Assembly: GCA_017457345.1 (NCBI GenBank)
Contig: JAFTHR010000225.1
Coordinates: 1-9,075 of the forward strand
Length of the DNA stretch: 9,075 nucleotides
Direction: 5' to 3'
From: Clostridia bacterium
GTDB taxonomy: Bacteria; Bacillota; Clostridia; Christensenellales; Borkfalkiaceae
The notes under the pieces were generated by a model that saw nothing but the letters and a program-made list of their open reading frames with translations, searched no databases and was not told the origin of the DNA. The translations under genes were made by a program, and so were the position numbers. Shown here piece by piece: positions 1 through 6,295 of the stretch. Numbering within the stretch: the first letter of the stretch is position 1; each line of letters opens with the position of its first letter.

Positions 1-1
1 A

Positions 2-451
2 AAATTTGCGTTCTCTTTTTGCGATAAATTAACGAGTATAACGGTATCAGAGAATAACACGGCATACGCAAGCCAAGACGGAATCCTGTATAATAAAGCA
101 AAAACAGAATTTATTCTTATTCCCGCTAATTTGGGTGGCGATATTAGGATACCAAACGGCGTAATAAGTATTGACGCAGATGCGTTCTATAATTGCTCTA
201 ATTTAACGAGCGTAGTAATCAGTGATAGCGTGACGAGTATCGGCGATTCTGCGTTCTCTTATTGCCCTAATTTAACGAGCGTCTATTACAAAGGCACGGC
301 AAGTGATTGGGAAAATATAGCGATTGACGTCGACGGCAACGACAATTTAACTTCGGCAACGCGGTATTATTATATCGAAAACCAAGCGGACGTGCCTACG
401 GACGGCGGCAATTATTGGCACTACGTAGAGGGCGTGCCTACCGCTTGGTAA
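2..451 (+). CDS. BspA-like leucine-rich-repeat protein, C-terminal part (5' end outside window)
   Basis: The frame is open from the first bases of the window to a TAA at 449-451, so this is the last 149 codons of a longer gene; the TTG at 131 is only an internal codon. The translation shows BspA/LRR_5-type repeats with the recurring pattern aromatic-x-x-C-x-x-LTSV, followed by I-x-x-x-VTSIGD-x-AF. The last repeat passes into a YYKGTASDWENI segment and an aromatic tail, NYWHYVEGVPTAW, which I recall as a common ending of such proteins in gut clostridia. Two repeat units, at 182-214 and 251-283, match at 29 of 33 bases and are spaced 69 bp (23 codons) apart. Family members are usually secreted or surface-exposed and some bind host or matrix proteins, but the signal peptide and any anchor would lie upstream, out of view. 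The ligand is unknown. A strong terminator follows. Confidence 0.85.
   Translation, partial: KFAFSFCDKLTSITVSENNTAYASQDGILYNKAKTEFILIPANLGGDIRIPNGVISIDADAFYNCSNLTSVVISDSVTSIGDSAFSYCPNLTSVYYKGTASDWENIAIDVDGNDNLTSATRYYYIENQADVPTDGGNYWHYVEGVPTAW
182..283 (+). repeat. Tandem LRR-coding DNA repeat, 69-bp period
   Basis: The segments 182-214 and 251-283 are 29/33 identical, and a more diverged copy begins at about position 8. The period of 69 bp equals one 23-residue leucine-rich repeat. This is in-frame coding repetition, so copy number could change by slippage or recombination, but nothing here shows that it has. Confidence 0.7.
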
Positions 452-479
452 GCAAAACCACAAATCAACGCAAGTTTAT

Positions 480-517
480 AAAGGGATTTTCATTTTCTAT
501 GGAAGTCCCTTTTTTTG
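480..517 (+). terminator. Rho-independent terminator after the LRR gene
   Basis: A stem pairs 480-491 with 501-512 (AAAGGGATTTTC with GGAAGTCCCTTT, including two G-T pairs) around a 9-nt loop. Further T residues follow to 517. It lies 28 bp after the LRR stop codon and insulates the aminotransferase gene. Confidence 0.85.
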
Positions 518-632
518 CGCCTTTCAATTCGTTTTCCCGTTTACCGTAATTTAAAAAATGAATTACACGGGCAAGTTTTTTTAATTTTTTCGATTTTAGG
601 GCAAGAAATTTGCAAAAACGGCGCAGAGAAAG

Positions 633-661
633 TTGCTTTCTTTTGAAAAAAAGAGTACAAT
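633..661 (+). promoter_or_regulatory. Sigma-A-type promoter of the aminotransferase gene
   Basis: The -35 box TTGCTT (633-638) and the -10 box TACAAT (656-661) are separated by 17 bp. Transcription would start about 28 bp before the ATG at 696. The promoter at 4175-4203 uses the same -35 hexamer and the same spacing. Confidence 0.7.
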
Positions 662-695
662 AGAGTGGAAATAAAAAACGACTTGGAGAACTACT

Positions 696-1895
696 ATGGA
701 AAAAAGAGTTGCATCGAGAATGTCCGCGATTTCGCCGTCGCTTACGCTTGCCATTTCGGCAAAGGCGAAAGCAATGAAAGAAGCGGGGGAATCGGTGGTA
801 TCGTTCGGGGTAGGCGAACCCGATTTTAACACGCCCGAACACATTATCAGCGCCGCAAAAGCCGCGTTGGATGCAGGTCACACCAAATACACGCCGTCTT
901 CGGGCTTACTGTCCTTGCGCAAAGCCATTTGTAAGAAGTTCGAGCAGGATAACGGCCTTTCGTACGAGCCTTCGCAAATTATCGTATCCAACGGGGCAAA
1001 GCACTCCATTTTCAACGCTTGCTACGCGCTTTTAGACGAAGGGGACGAAGTCATCATCCCCGCGCCCTACTGGCTTACCTATCCGGAAGTGGTAAAGGTA
1101 TGCGGCGGTGTGCCCGTGGTTATCAACGCGACCAAGGAAAACAAATTCAAAATCACGCCCGAACAACTCAAAGCGGCGATCACGAAAAAGACGAAGATGC
1201 TCATTTTCAACTCCCCGTCTAACCCCACCGGTGCGGTGTATACGGAGGAAGAAGTGCGCGCCCTTGCCGCCGTTTGCGAAGAAGCGAACATCTTTGTTTT
1301 GTCGGACGAGATTTACGAAAAACTTTGCTATAACGGCGTGAAACCGTTTTCGTTTGCCAAGGTAAGCGAAAAGATGAAAGATCTCACAATCACGATCAAC
1401 GGCGTTTCTAAATCGTACGCTATGACGGGTTGGCGGATCGGCTACCTTGCCGCCCCGAAGGACGTTGCAAAAGCGATCGATTCTTTCCAAAGCCACGCCA
1501 CTTCGAACGCGTGCTCCATTTCGCAATACGCCACGCTGGAAGCGCTTGCATCCCCTGCGGAAGAGATTGAACAAATGGTAAAGGTGTTTGATGCCCGCCG
1601 CGCTAAAATTTTAGCGCTCGCCGCACAAATTAGCGGCGTTTCTACCGTTGAGCCAGACGGCGCGTTCTACGTAATGCTCGTAATCAGCGAACTCTTCGGC
1701 AAGAAACACGGCGATAAAGTAATCGACGGATCGATTGCGTTTGCCGACGCGCTTTTAGAGAGCAAAAAGGTTGCAACCGTGCCCGGCGTATCGTTCGGCG
1801 CAGACGATTGCGTGCGCCTTTCGTACTCACTTTCGGAAGCGGATATCGAAGAAGGATTAAAGAGAATTAAAGAGTTTGTAGAAGAACTTGCGTAA
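696..1895 (+). CDS. aspB: Aspartate-type PLP aminotransferase (class I, subgroup Ib)
   Basis: This 399-residue fold-type I aminotransferase probably moves the amino group of aspartate to 2-oxoglutarate, giving oxaloacetate and glutamate, in the cytoplasm. Visible motifs are the N-terminal GVGEPDFNTP segment, K102 in NGAKHS (the position that reads the side-chain carboxylate in subgroup Ib enzymes such as that of Thermus), W126, N176 in SNPTG, D204 and Y207 in SDEIYEKL, the PLP-binding lysine K239 in GVSKSYAMTGWRIGY, and R374 in CVRLSYS, which binds the substrate alpha-carboxylate. Length and motifs fit Bacillus AspB closely. Some members of this subgroup also use prephenate or alanine, so the exact substrate is inferred. 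The ATG is fixed by GGAG at 685-688, 7 nt upstream. No convincing terminator follows the stop codon. Confidence 0.93.
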   Translation: MEKRVASRMSAISPSLTLAISAKAKAMKEAGESVVSFGVGEPDFNTPEHIISAAKAALDAGHTKYTPSSGLLSLRKAICKKFEQDNGLSYEPSQIIVSNGAKHSIFNACYALLDEGDEVIIPAPYWLTYPEVVKVCGGVPVVINATKENKFKITPEQLKAAITKKTKMLIFNSPSNPTGAVYTEEEVRALAAVCEEANIFVLSDEIYEKLCYNGVKPFSFAKVSEKMKDLTITINGVSKSYAMTGWRIGYLAAPKDVAKAIDSFQSHATSNACSISQYATLEALASPAEEIEQMVKVFDARRAKILALAAQISGVSTVEPDGAFYVMLVISELFGKKHGDKVIDGSIAFADALLESKKVATVPGVSFGADDCVRLSYSLSEADIEEGLKRIKEFVEELA

Positions 1896-1945
1896 AAAAC
1901 ACGCAAAAAAGTTTTTGGATTTGGGAAAAAATTTACGAAAAGGTC

Positions 1946-1974
1946 TTGAAATTACACAAAAAATTTGGTAAACT
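1946..1974 (+). promoter_or_regulatory. Promoter of the small P-loop protein gene
   Basis: The -35 box TTGAAA (1946-1951) and the -10 box TAAACT (1969-1974) are 17 bp apart, and TG at 1966-1967 gives an extended -10 element. The predicted start near 1981 leaves a leader of about 58 nt with a hairpin at its extreme 5' end. Confidence 0.6.
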
Positions 1975-1982
1975 ATAAGAAA

Positions 1983-2010
1983 CCGAAAGGAAATCTCTCT
2001 TTACTTTCGG
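1983..2010 (+). promoter_or_regulatory. Stem-loop at the 5' end of the P-loop gene leader
   Basis: CCGAAAG (1983-1989) pairs perfectly with CTTTCGG (2004-2010) around a 14-nt loop. It would sit at the very 5' end of the transcript from the promoter at 1946-1974 and well before the ribosome-binding site at about 2026-2031. That position suits a hairpin that stabilises mRNA. A protein or ligand switch is possible but nothing specific supports one. Confidence 0.45.
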
Positions 2011-2038
2011 AGCAAGACGTTTTTTGGGAGGAACAATT

Positions 2039-2446
2039 ATGATTAAAATTATTTACGGCGCGAAAGGTACTGGTAAAACCAAAATGATGATTGATGCCGC
2101 AAACTCTTCGGTTGCGCAAGCAAAAGGTCATTTGATTTTCATCACGGATACCAAGCGTTATATGTATGATTTGGAACGCGAAGTGCGTTTTATCGACGTT
2201 AGCGAATACGACGTTGCTGGCGAAGCAGCGCTCTGTGGGTTCATTAAAGGCGTTATTGCCGGCAACCACGATAACGAATACGTGTTTATCGACGGCGTGG
2301 TGCGCATTGCAGGCAAACCCGTTGCGGAAATGGCAACGTTCTTCTATATGCTCGATAAAATTGCGGAATCGAACGGCTTAACGATCACCGTTGCCGTTTC
2401 GGCGAGCAAAGAAGAATTGCCCGATTTCGTTACGAAATATCTTTAA
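2039..2446 (+). CDS. Small P-loop ATP-binding protein of unknown role
   Basis: This is a 135-residue protein with a clean Walker A motif GAKGTGKT at residues 7-14 and a Walker-B-like strand YVFID at 81-85, so nucleotide binding is well supported. The residues in between (HLIFITDTKRYMYDLEREVRF, about 31-51) and the ending SASKEELPDFVTKYL resemble a conserved clostridial family that is sometimes loosely labelled as PilT-like; I see no secretion or pilus genes to back that label. It is shorter than typical P-loop ATPases and has no membrane segment, so it is probably a cytosolic kinase-like or switch ATPase. The frame can be extended upstream to a TTG at 2024, but that would translate the GGGAGG ribosome-binding site (2026-2031), so the ATG at 2039 is the better start. 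It stands alone between its own promoter and a terminator. Confidence 0.8.
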   Translation: MIKIIYGAKGTGKTKMMIDAANSSVAQAKGHLIFITDTKRYMYDLEREVRFIDVSEYDVAGEAALCGFIKGVIAGNHDNEYVFIDGVVRIAGKPVAEMATFFYMLDKIAESNGLTITVAVSASKEELPDFVTKYL

Positions 2447-2481
2447 TTTCGAGCACGGCAACTTCTTATTAGGATTATAAC

Positions 2482-2519
2482 GGGAGTCGGGCGGAACAAA
2501 CCGTGCCGACTTCTTTTTT
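2482..2519 (+). terminator. Rho-independent terminator between the P-loop gene and thrC
   Basis: GGGAGTCGG (2482-2490) pairs with CCGACTTCT (2506-2514), with wobble pairs at the base and CGG/CCG closing an inner AACAAA loop. A T-run follows to 2519. The upstream segment 2453-2465 can pair with parts of both arms, so an alternative fold exists and is described in the findings. Confidence 0.75.
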
Positions 2520-2587
2520 GGAAAGTATCCACGTATAAACGCAAAAAATTTAGGCAATAAAAAAAGAAAAACGAAAGGTGTAATGTT

Positions 2588-4117
2588 ATGTATTTTATCA
2601 GTACGCGCGGCGGAAAAGGAAAAGTGACCGGTGCGGAGGCGATCGTAAAGGGGTTGGCTCCGGACGGCGGCTTGTACGTTCCTGAAAAATTCCCCGCGAT
2701 TGTAGGCGAAGAGTTTGAAAAAATGATAGAAATGGACTACCCCGAACGGGCGGCGTTCGTTCTGTCTAAATACTTAAGCGATTTAGGGGAAGACTTTTTG
2801 AAAGAGGCTTGCAAAAAAGCCTATTCCACGTTTGAGGGAACGGACCCTGCGCCGCTCGTAAAAGTGAAGAACGGCTTGTACGTGCTCGAACTTTTCCACG
2901 GCCCTACGTGTGCGTTCAAAGATATGGCGCTCACCGTGTTGCCCCGCTTATTAAAGCGTAGTTTAGAAGTGACGGGCAGCAGCGACGACGTGCTCATTTT
3001 AGCCGCAACCAGCGGGGATACGGGTAAGGCTGCGCTCGAAGGGTTTAAGGACGTTGAGGGCACGAAAGTTGCCGTATTCTATCCCGAAGAAGGCGTGGCG
3101 AAAATGCAACGCTTACAAATGGCAACGCAAGACGGGAACAACGTGTTCGTTGCAAGCGTTAAGGGCAATTTCGACGATTGCCAACGCGCCGTTAAAAATA
3201 TGTTCGCGAGCGAAGAGTTCAACACCAAGTTGAAAGAAAACGGTATGCGCCTTTCGAGTGCGAACTCCATTAACTTCGGTCGTTTAGCGCCGCAAATTGC
3301 ATACTATTTTTCGGCGTATTTGGATCTTTTAACGGGTGGCCAAATCACGAACGGCGAAGAAGTGGACTTCTGCGTTCCCACGGGCAACTTTGGGGATATT
3401 TTGGCAGGCTGGTACGCAAAACAAATGGGCTTACCCGTGAGAAGATTGCTTTGCGCTTCGAATAGAAACCGCGTGCTTGCAGACTTTATCGCAACGGGGA
3501 AATACGACGTAAAGCGTCAATTCTACCGTACCATGTCCCCGTCAATGGACATTTTAATCTCTTCGAACTTAGAGCGTTTGTTGTTTGAAATCAGCGGCAG
3601 AAACGCAAAACTTACGGCGGAGAGAATGGCGGCGCTTGCCAAGGACGGCGAGTACACGATCACGGAAGAAGAACGCGCGAAAATCGCCGCCGATTTCTAC
3701 GGCTTGTACGCAAGTGAAGACGATATGGTGGAAGCCATGTACGATATCTTTGAAGACTACGGCTACGCAATGGATACCCACACGGGCGTTGCGGCGTACG
3801 TTGCAGACGTATACCGCGAAAAGGAAGTGAATAAAAAAGACTTCACGCCTATGGTTATTCTCTCCACGGCAAGCCCGTACAAATTCCCGCAAGACGTGTT
3901 GTACGCTCTTACGGGGAACGACGTGAAGGATAGTTTTAAAGGGGTGAAGAGATTGAACTTGCTCACGGCGATGAAACCGCCGAAGAGTTTAATGGAACTC
4001 CGTTATAAGCCGGTGCGTTTCACCACGGTGTTGCCCGCAAAACTTGAAAAAATGTCGGAAGCGGTGCTTGAATTCGTGGGTGGGAAAATCGTTCCCGTGC
4101 CCAAAGCCACACACTAA
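2588..4117 (+). CDS. thrC: Threonine synthase
   Basis: ThrC is the last enzyme of threonine synthesis: it converts O-phospho-L-homoserine and water to L-threonine and phosphate using PLP in the cytoplasm. The 509-residue protein starts with the diagnostic MYFISTRG (Thr_synth_N domain). It carries the PLP-binding lysine K111 in HGPTCAFKDMAL, the TSGDTGKAA loop at 141-149, SANSINFGR at 224-232, and the glycine-rich PLP-phosphate loop PTGNFGD at 264-270. The length fits the long class of threonine synthases (E. coli and yeast type) rather than the short plant or archaeal type. AAAGG at 2574-2578 precedes the ATG at 2588; an ATG at 2583 is out of frame. Homoserine kinase and homoserine dehydrogenase are not next to it here. 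A terminator lies upstream and another directly downstream, so it is probably transcribed alone. Confidence 0.96.
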   Translation: MYFISTRGGKGKVTGAEAIVKGLAPDGGLYVPEKFPAIVGEEFEKMIEMDYPERAAFVLSKYLSDLGEDFLKEACKKAYSTFEGTDPAPLVKVKNGLYVLELFHGPTCAFKDMALTVLPRLLKRSLEVTGSSDDVLILAATSGDTGKAALEGFKDVEGTKVAVFYPEEGVAKMQRLQMATQDGNNVFVASVKGNFDDCQRAVKNMFASEEFNTKLKENGMRLSSANSINFGRLAPQIAYYFSAYLDLLTGGQITNGEEVDFCVPTGNFGDILAGWYAKQMGLPVRRLLCASNRNRVLADFIATGKYDVKRQFYRTMSPSMDILISSNLERLLFEISGRNAKLTAERMAALAKDGEYTITEEERAKIAADFYGLYASEDDMVEAMYDIFEDYGYAMDTHTGVAAYVADVYREKEVNKKDFTPMVILSTASPYKFPQDVLYALTGNDVKDSFKGVKRLNLLTAMKPPKSLMELRYKPVRFTTVLPAKLEKMSEAVLEFVGGKIVPVPKATH

Positions 4118-4138
4118 GATTTTTGTTAAATAGGTGAT

Positions 4139-4176
4139 AAAATCCGTTATTTCTTGTGAATAACGGATTTTTATTT
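4139..4176 (+). terminator. Strong rho-independent terminator of thrC
   Basis: A 13-bp perfect stem pairs 4139-4151 with 4159-4171 around the 7-nt loop TCTTGTG, and the T-rich tract runs to 4176. Its T-tract runs into the -35 box of the next promoter, so the end of one transcription unit and the start of the next are packed into about 65 bp. Confidence 0.92.
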
Positions 4177-4203
4177 GCTTTTTACCTGCACGCGTGTTAT
4201 AAT
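4175..4203 (+). promoter_or_regulatory. Strong extended -10 promoter of the DUF5685 operon
   Basis: TTGCTT (4175-4180), a 17-bp spacer and a perfect TATAAT (4198-4203) are present, with TG at 4195-4196 forming an extended -10 element. It is the best promoter match in the window. The start would be about 25 bp before the ATG at 4235. Confidence 0.8.
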
Positions 4204-4234
4204 AAAACTACTAGCGATAGAAAAGGAGAGCGTA

Positions 4235-5101
4235 ATGTTCGGGTATATTCGCGCCGATAGGCCGTATCTATATATGAAAGACGACGTGCTGTATAAGGCA
4301 ATGTACTGCGGCGTTTGCAAAGGGATTTCGTCCGTTTGCGGACAGACTGCGCGGATGGGACTTTCGTACGACGTCACCTTTCTCTCCATTATTTTGCACA
4401 ATATCGCGGGGGTAGACGTAAAGATTGAAAAATCCCATTGCCTTACTCACGTGATAAGAGCGAAACCGATGGCGCAGGTAGACGAAATCACCCGTATGCT
4501 CGGCGCGGTGAATACCGAACTTGTGTATTATAAGTATACGGACGATATCAACGACGGCGATAAAGGCAGGGGGAAACGGTTGTGGTTCGTAAAGGGGCAC
4601 AAGCGTGCGCAAAAGGCGTATCCTGAAATTTCCCGTATTATAAAGGAGCGGCTTGCCGAACAAGAAGAGCGGGAAAAAAGCGGTGTGGAGAGTTTGGATA
4701 TCGCGGCGGACGCCACGGCAAACATCCTTTGCGAACTTTCGGGGTATATCCTTGGCGAAAAGCGGAGCGCGTATACCGACGGACTGTTTTATTTAGTAGG
4801 CAAATGGATTTATTTAATCGACGCGTTAGACGATTACGATAAGGACGTGAAAAAAGGCGCGTACAATCCGTTTGTGCTCACGTATAAAAAGGAGAGTAAG
4901 CGAGCGCTAATTGAAAGCCACGCCGAAGAGATAGGATTTACGTTTGAATCGATCTTTGCGGGGATACGGGAAAACTTAGAAAAAATTCCGTTTCGGTTCA
5001 ATCGCGATCTTTCGGATAATATACTACTTCGGGGCATTCCTGCTCAAACGAAACGAATTATAGGCTGCGCAGATTGCGCTTGTAAAAAAGGAGAACAATG
5101 A
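4235..5101 (+). CDS. DUF5685 family protein, function unknown
   Basis: This 288-residue, mostly helical protein opens with MFGYIRADRPYL and a YCGVCKGI motif (C25, C28), then C35 in VCGQTAR and SYDVTFL. I recognise this pattern as DUF5685. Two acidic clusters stand out: D103, D104 and D107 in YTDDINDGDKGRGK, and D196 with D199, D200, D202 and D204 in WIYLIDALDDYDKDVKKGAYNPF. The C-terminus carries C278, C281 and C283 before a basic-acidic tail. There is no signal peptide or clear membrane helix. The start is fixed by AAGGAG at 4223-4228, 6 nt before the ATG; upstream in-frame start codons would extend into the promoter. It overlaps the J-like gene by 4 bp, so the two are translationally coupled. 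As I recall, DUF5685 genes commonly sit beside J-domain genes in Clostridia. No biochemical role is known to me; metal binding by the Cys and Asp clusters is only inferred. Confidence 0.8.
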   Translation: MFGYIRADRPYLYMKDDVLYKAMYCGVCKGISSVCGQTARMGLSYDVTFLSIILHNIAGVDVKIEKSHCLTHVIRAKPMAQVDEITRMLGAVNTELVYYKYTDDINDGDKGRGKRLWFVKGHKRAQKAYPEISRIIKERLAEQEEREKSGVESLDIAADATANILCELSGYILGEKRSAYTDGLFYLVGKWIYLIDALDDYDKDVKKGAYNPFVLTYKKESKRALIESHAEEIGFTFESIFAGIRENLEKIPFRFNRDLSDNILLRGIPAQTKRIIGCADCACKKGEQ

Positions 5102-5736
5102 TGATAAACGGCTACTACGAATTGCTTGGATTAGACGAAACGGCGACCGACGAAGAACTTCAAGAACGCTACGAGCAATTGCGCGAAAAATACAAAGAAG
5201 AACGTTGGCAAGACGGCGCTGCGGGCAACGAAGCGGCGAAAATGCTCACGAAAATCGAAGTGGCGTATAAAGAGATCGTTGCTTTTAGAAAGGAAAATAA
5301 AGACCGCAAAGAAGGTGGAAACGCCTTTGAAGAAATCGCCGCGCTTTTAAAACAGGATAAAGTTTCCGAAGCGCAAGCCCGTCTCGACGAGTTCAACGAA
5401 CGCGGCGCAGAGTGGCACTACTTGCAAGCGGTTGTCTTCTTTAAGAATAACTGGACTAACGATAGAAAAAATCAACTGGAAATCGCTATGCAAATCGATC
5501 CTGAAAACACTAAGTATCGAGAAGCGTATGGAAAGTTGAACGCAAGGGCGAACGCGCAGCAACAAGCGGCGCAAAACCCCTATACAGGGCAGGGACAAAC
5601 GCAAAATAACGACCAAGGCGAGAATTACCGTCCCGAAGAACAAATGGGTGGAAACGCGTGTTCGGATTGCGTTAGTTGTTGCTACACCTACCTTTGCGTA
5701 GACTGTTTATTCTCCCTTTGCTGCGGATGTCGTTAA
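5098..5736 (+). CDS. Degenerate J-domain protein with TPR-like middle and cysteine-rich tail
   Basis: Residues 5-60 have the helix pattern of a J domain (YYELLGLDETATDEELQERY, later KIEVAYKEI). The HPD tripeptide expected after helix II is replaced by the KEERWQD region (34-39), so standard stimulation of DnaK is unlikely. Residues 76-148 look like a helical hairpin of TPR type (EAQARLDEFNERGAEWHYLQ and then LEIAMQIDPENTKYREAYGKL). A Gln/Asn-rich linker follows (about 153-180). The tail holds nine cysteines within residues 188-211 (C188, 191, 194, 195, 200, 203, 208, 209, 211). The ATG at 5098 overlaps the previous stop codon as ATGA; the next ATG, at 5101, has better spacing (7 nt) from AGGAG and may be the true start. 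Similar J-like proteins with cysteine tails next to DUF5685 are, as I recall, common in Clostridia. The tail could bind metal, be acylated, or insert into a membrane. Confidence 0.8.
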   Translation: MMINGYYELLGLDETATDEELQERYEQLREKYKEERWQDGAAGNEAAKMLTKIEVAYKEIVAFRKENKDRKEGGNAFEEIAALLKQDKVSEAQARLDEFNERGAEWHYLQAVVFFKNNWTNDRKNQLEIAMQIDPENTKYREAYGKLNARANAQQQAAQNPYTGQGQTQNNDQGENYRPEEQMGGNACSDCVSCCYTYLCVDCLFSLCCGCR

Positions 5737-5748
5737 TCGGGTGAAGAG

Positions 5749-6270
5749 ATGAAGTTTACCGCCTACGAGATAGCGTTATCGGCTCTTTCGTGTGCGCTTG
5801 CAACCATTTTACTCACCCTTGGCACGTATATCCCCGTGCTCCTTTTCACGGGGTATTTATTCGGCAGTATCGCGTTGATGTTGCCGCTTGCCAAAGGCAC
5901 GTATAAAGGGTTTGTGCTTGCGTACTTAGCCACCGTTGTGCTCACGTTGATATTTAACGGGTTTAACTTTTTCGACGTGTTGCCGTTCGCCGTATTTTTC
6001 GGCTTGCATCCGCTCGTGAACGAGTTGCAACTCAAAACCAAAATCAACGTGTGGCTTGCCTGCTTTGTAAAAGCGGTGTGGTTTGATGGGACTATGTATC
6101 TCGTATGGCGTTTTATTTTTGAATCCACCACGGCAATTCCGTTTGTGGACAAGTATTTTATTCCCATATTGATCGTGGTAGGCACGGCGTTTTTCGTGTT
6201 CTACGATTTCACGTTATACCGTTGCCGCGGCGTGGTGAATAAAACGGTGGAACGGTTTATAAAGAAATAA
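5749..6270 (+). CDS. Conserved integral membrane protein, about six helices
   Basis: This is a 173-residue, strongly hydrophobic protein with probable membrane helices near residues 7-29, 30-48, 54-70, 74-92, 100-122 and 136-155, and a short basic C-terminal tail (VNKTVERFIKK) that should be cytoplasmic. The overall shape (six helices, FFGLHPLVNELQLK in the middle) recalls small clostridial membrane families with S-component-like topology, but I cannot assign a substrate, and no ECF ATPase or T-component gene is nearby. It begins 12 bp after the J-like gene; the ribosome-binding site is weak (GAAGAG at about 5743-5748), which suggests reinitiation from the upstream gene. Sharing an operon with the cysteine-tailed J-like protein makes a membrane-associated process plausible, but this is inference. 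Confidence 0.75.
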   Translation: MKFTAYEIALSALSCALATILLTLGTYIPVLLFTGYLFGSIALMLPLAKGTYKGFVLAYLATVVLTLIFNGFNFFDVLPFAVFFGLHPLVNELQLKTKINVWLACFVKAVWFDGTMYLVWRFIFESTTAIPFVDKYFIPILIVVGTAFFVFYDFTLYRCRGVVNKTVERFIKK

Positions 6271-6295
6271 AAACTTCGGTTGTAGGGAGTTTGTT

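Noticed and set aside
465..881. Long minus-strand open frames opposite the start of the aminotransferase gene, and similar ones opposite thrC and rlmD
   Set aside because: They lie antisense to well-supported genes, have low-complexity Phe/Arg/Ser-rich translations with no recognisable domain, and lack good ribosome-binding sites.
1888..1912. Hairpin TTGCGT/ACGCAA at the end of the aminotransferase gene as a terminator
   Set aside because: The stem is only 6 bp and is followed by A residues and then a short T stretch that is too far away, so it does not meet the intrinsic-terminator pattern.
2024..2038. TTG start for the P-loop protein five codons upstream
   Set aside because: It would translate the GGGAGG ribosome-binding site itself. 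The ATG at 2039 has correct spacing and matches the expected N-terminus before the Walker A motif.
2511..2539. Promoter for thrC using TATAAA at 2534-2539
   Set aside because: The -10 box is good, but the -35 region at the required distance is only the T-run of the terminator (TTCTTT), so I could not support it as a distinct feature.
4175..4234. Upstream start for the DUF5685 protein
   Set aside because: The extension would begin in the terminator T-tract and cover the whole promoter. The AAGGAG box and the MFGYIR start favour 4235.
5749..6270. Assignment of the membrane protein as an ECF transporter S component
   Set aside because: The helix count is compatible, but no substrate motif is recognisable and no energising ATPase or T component is encoded nearby.
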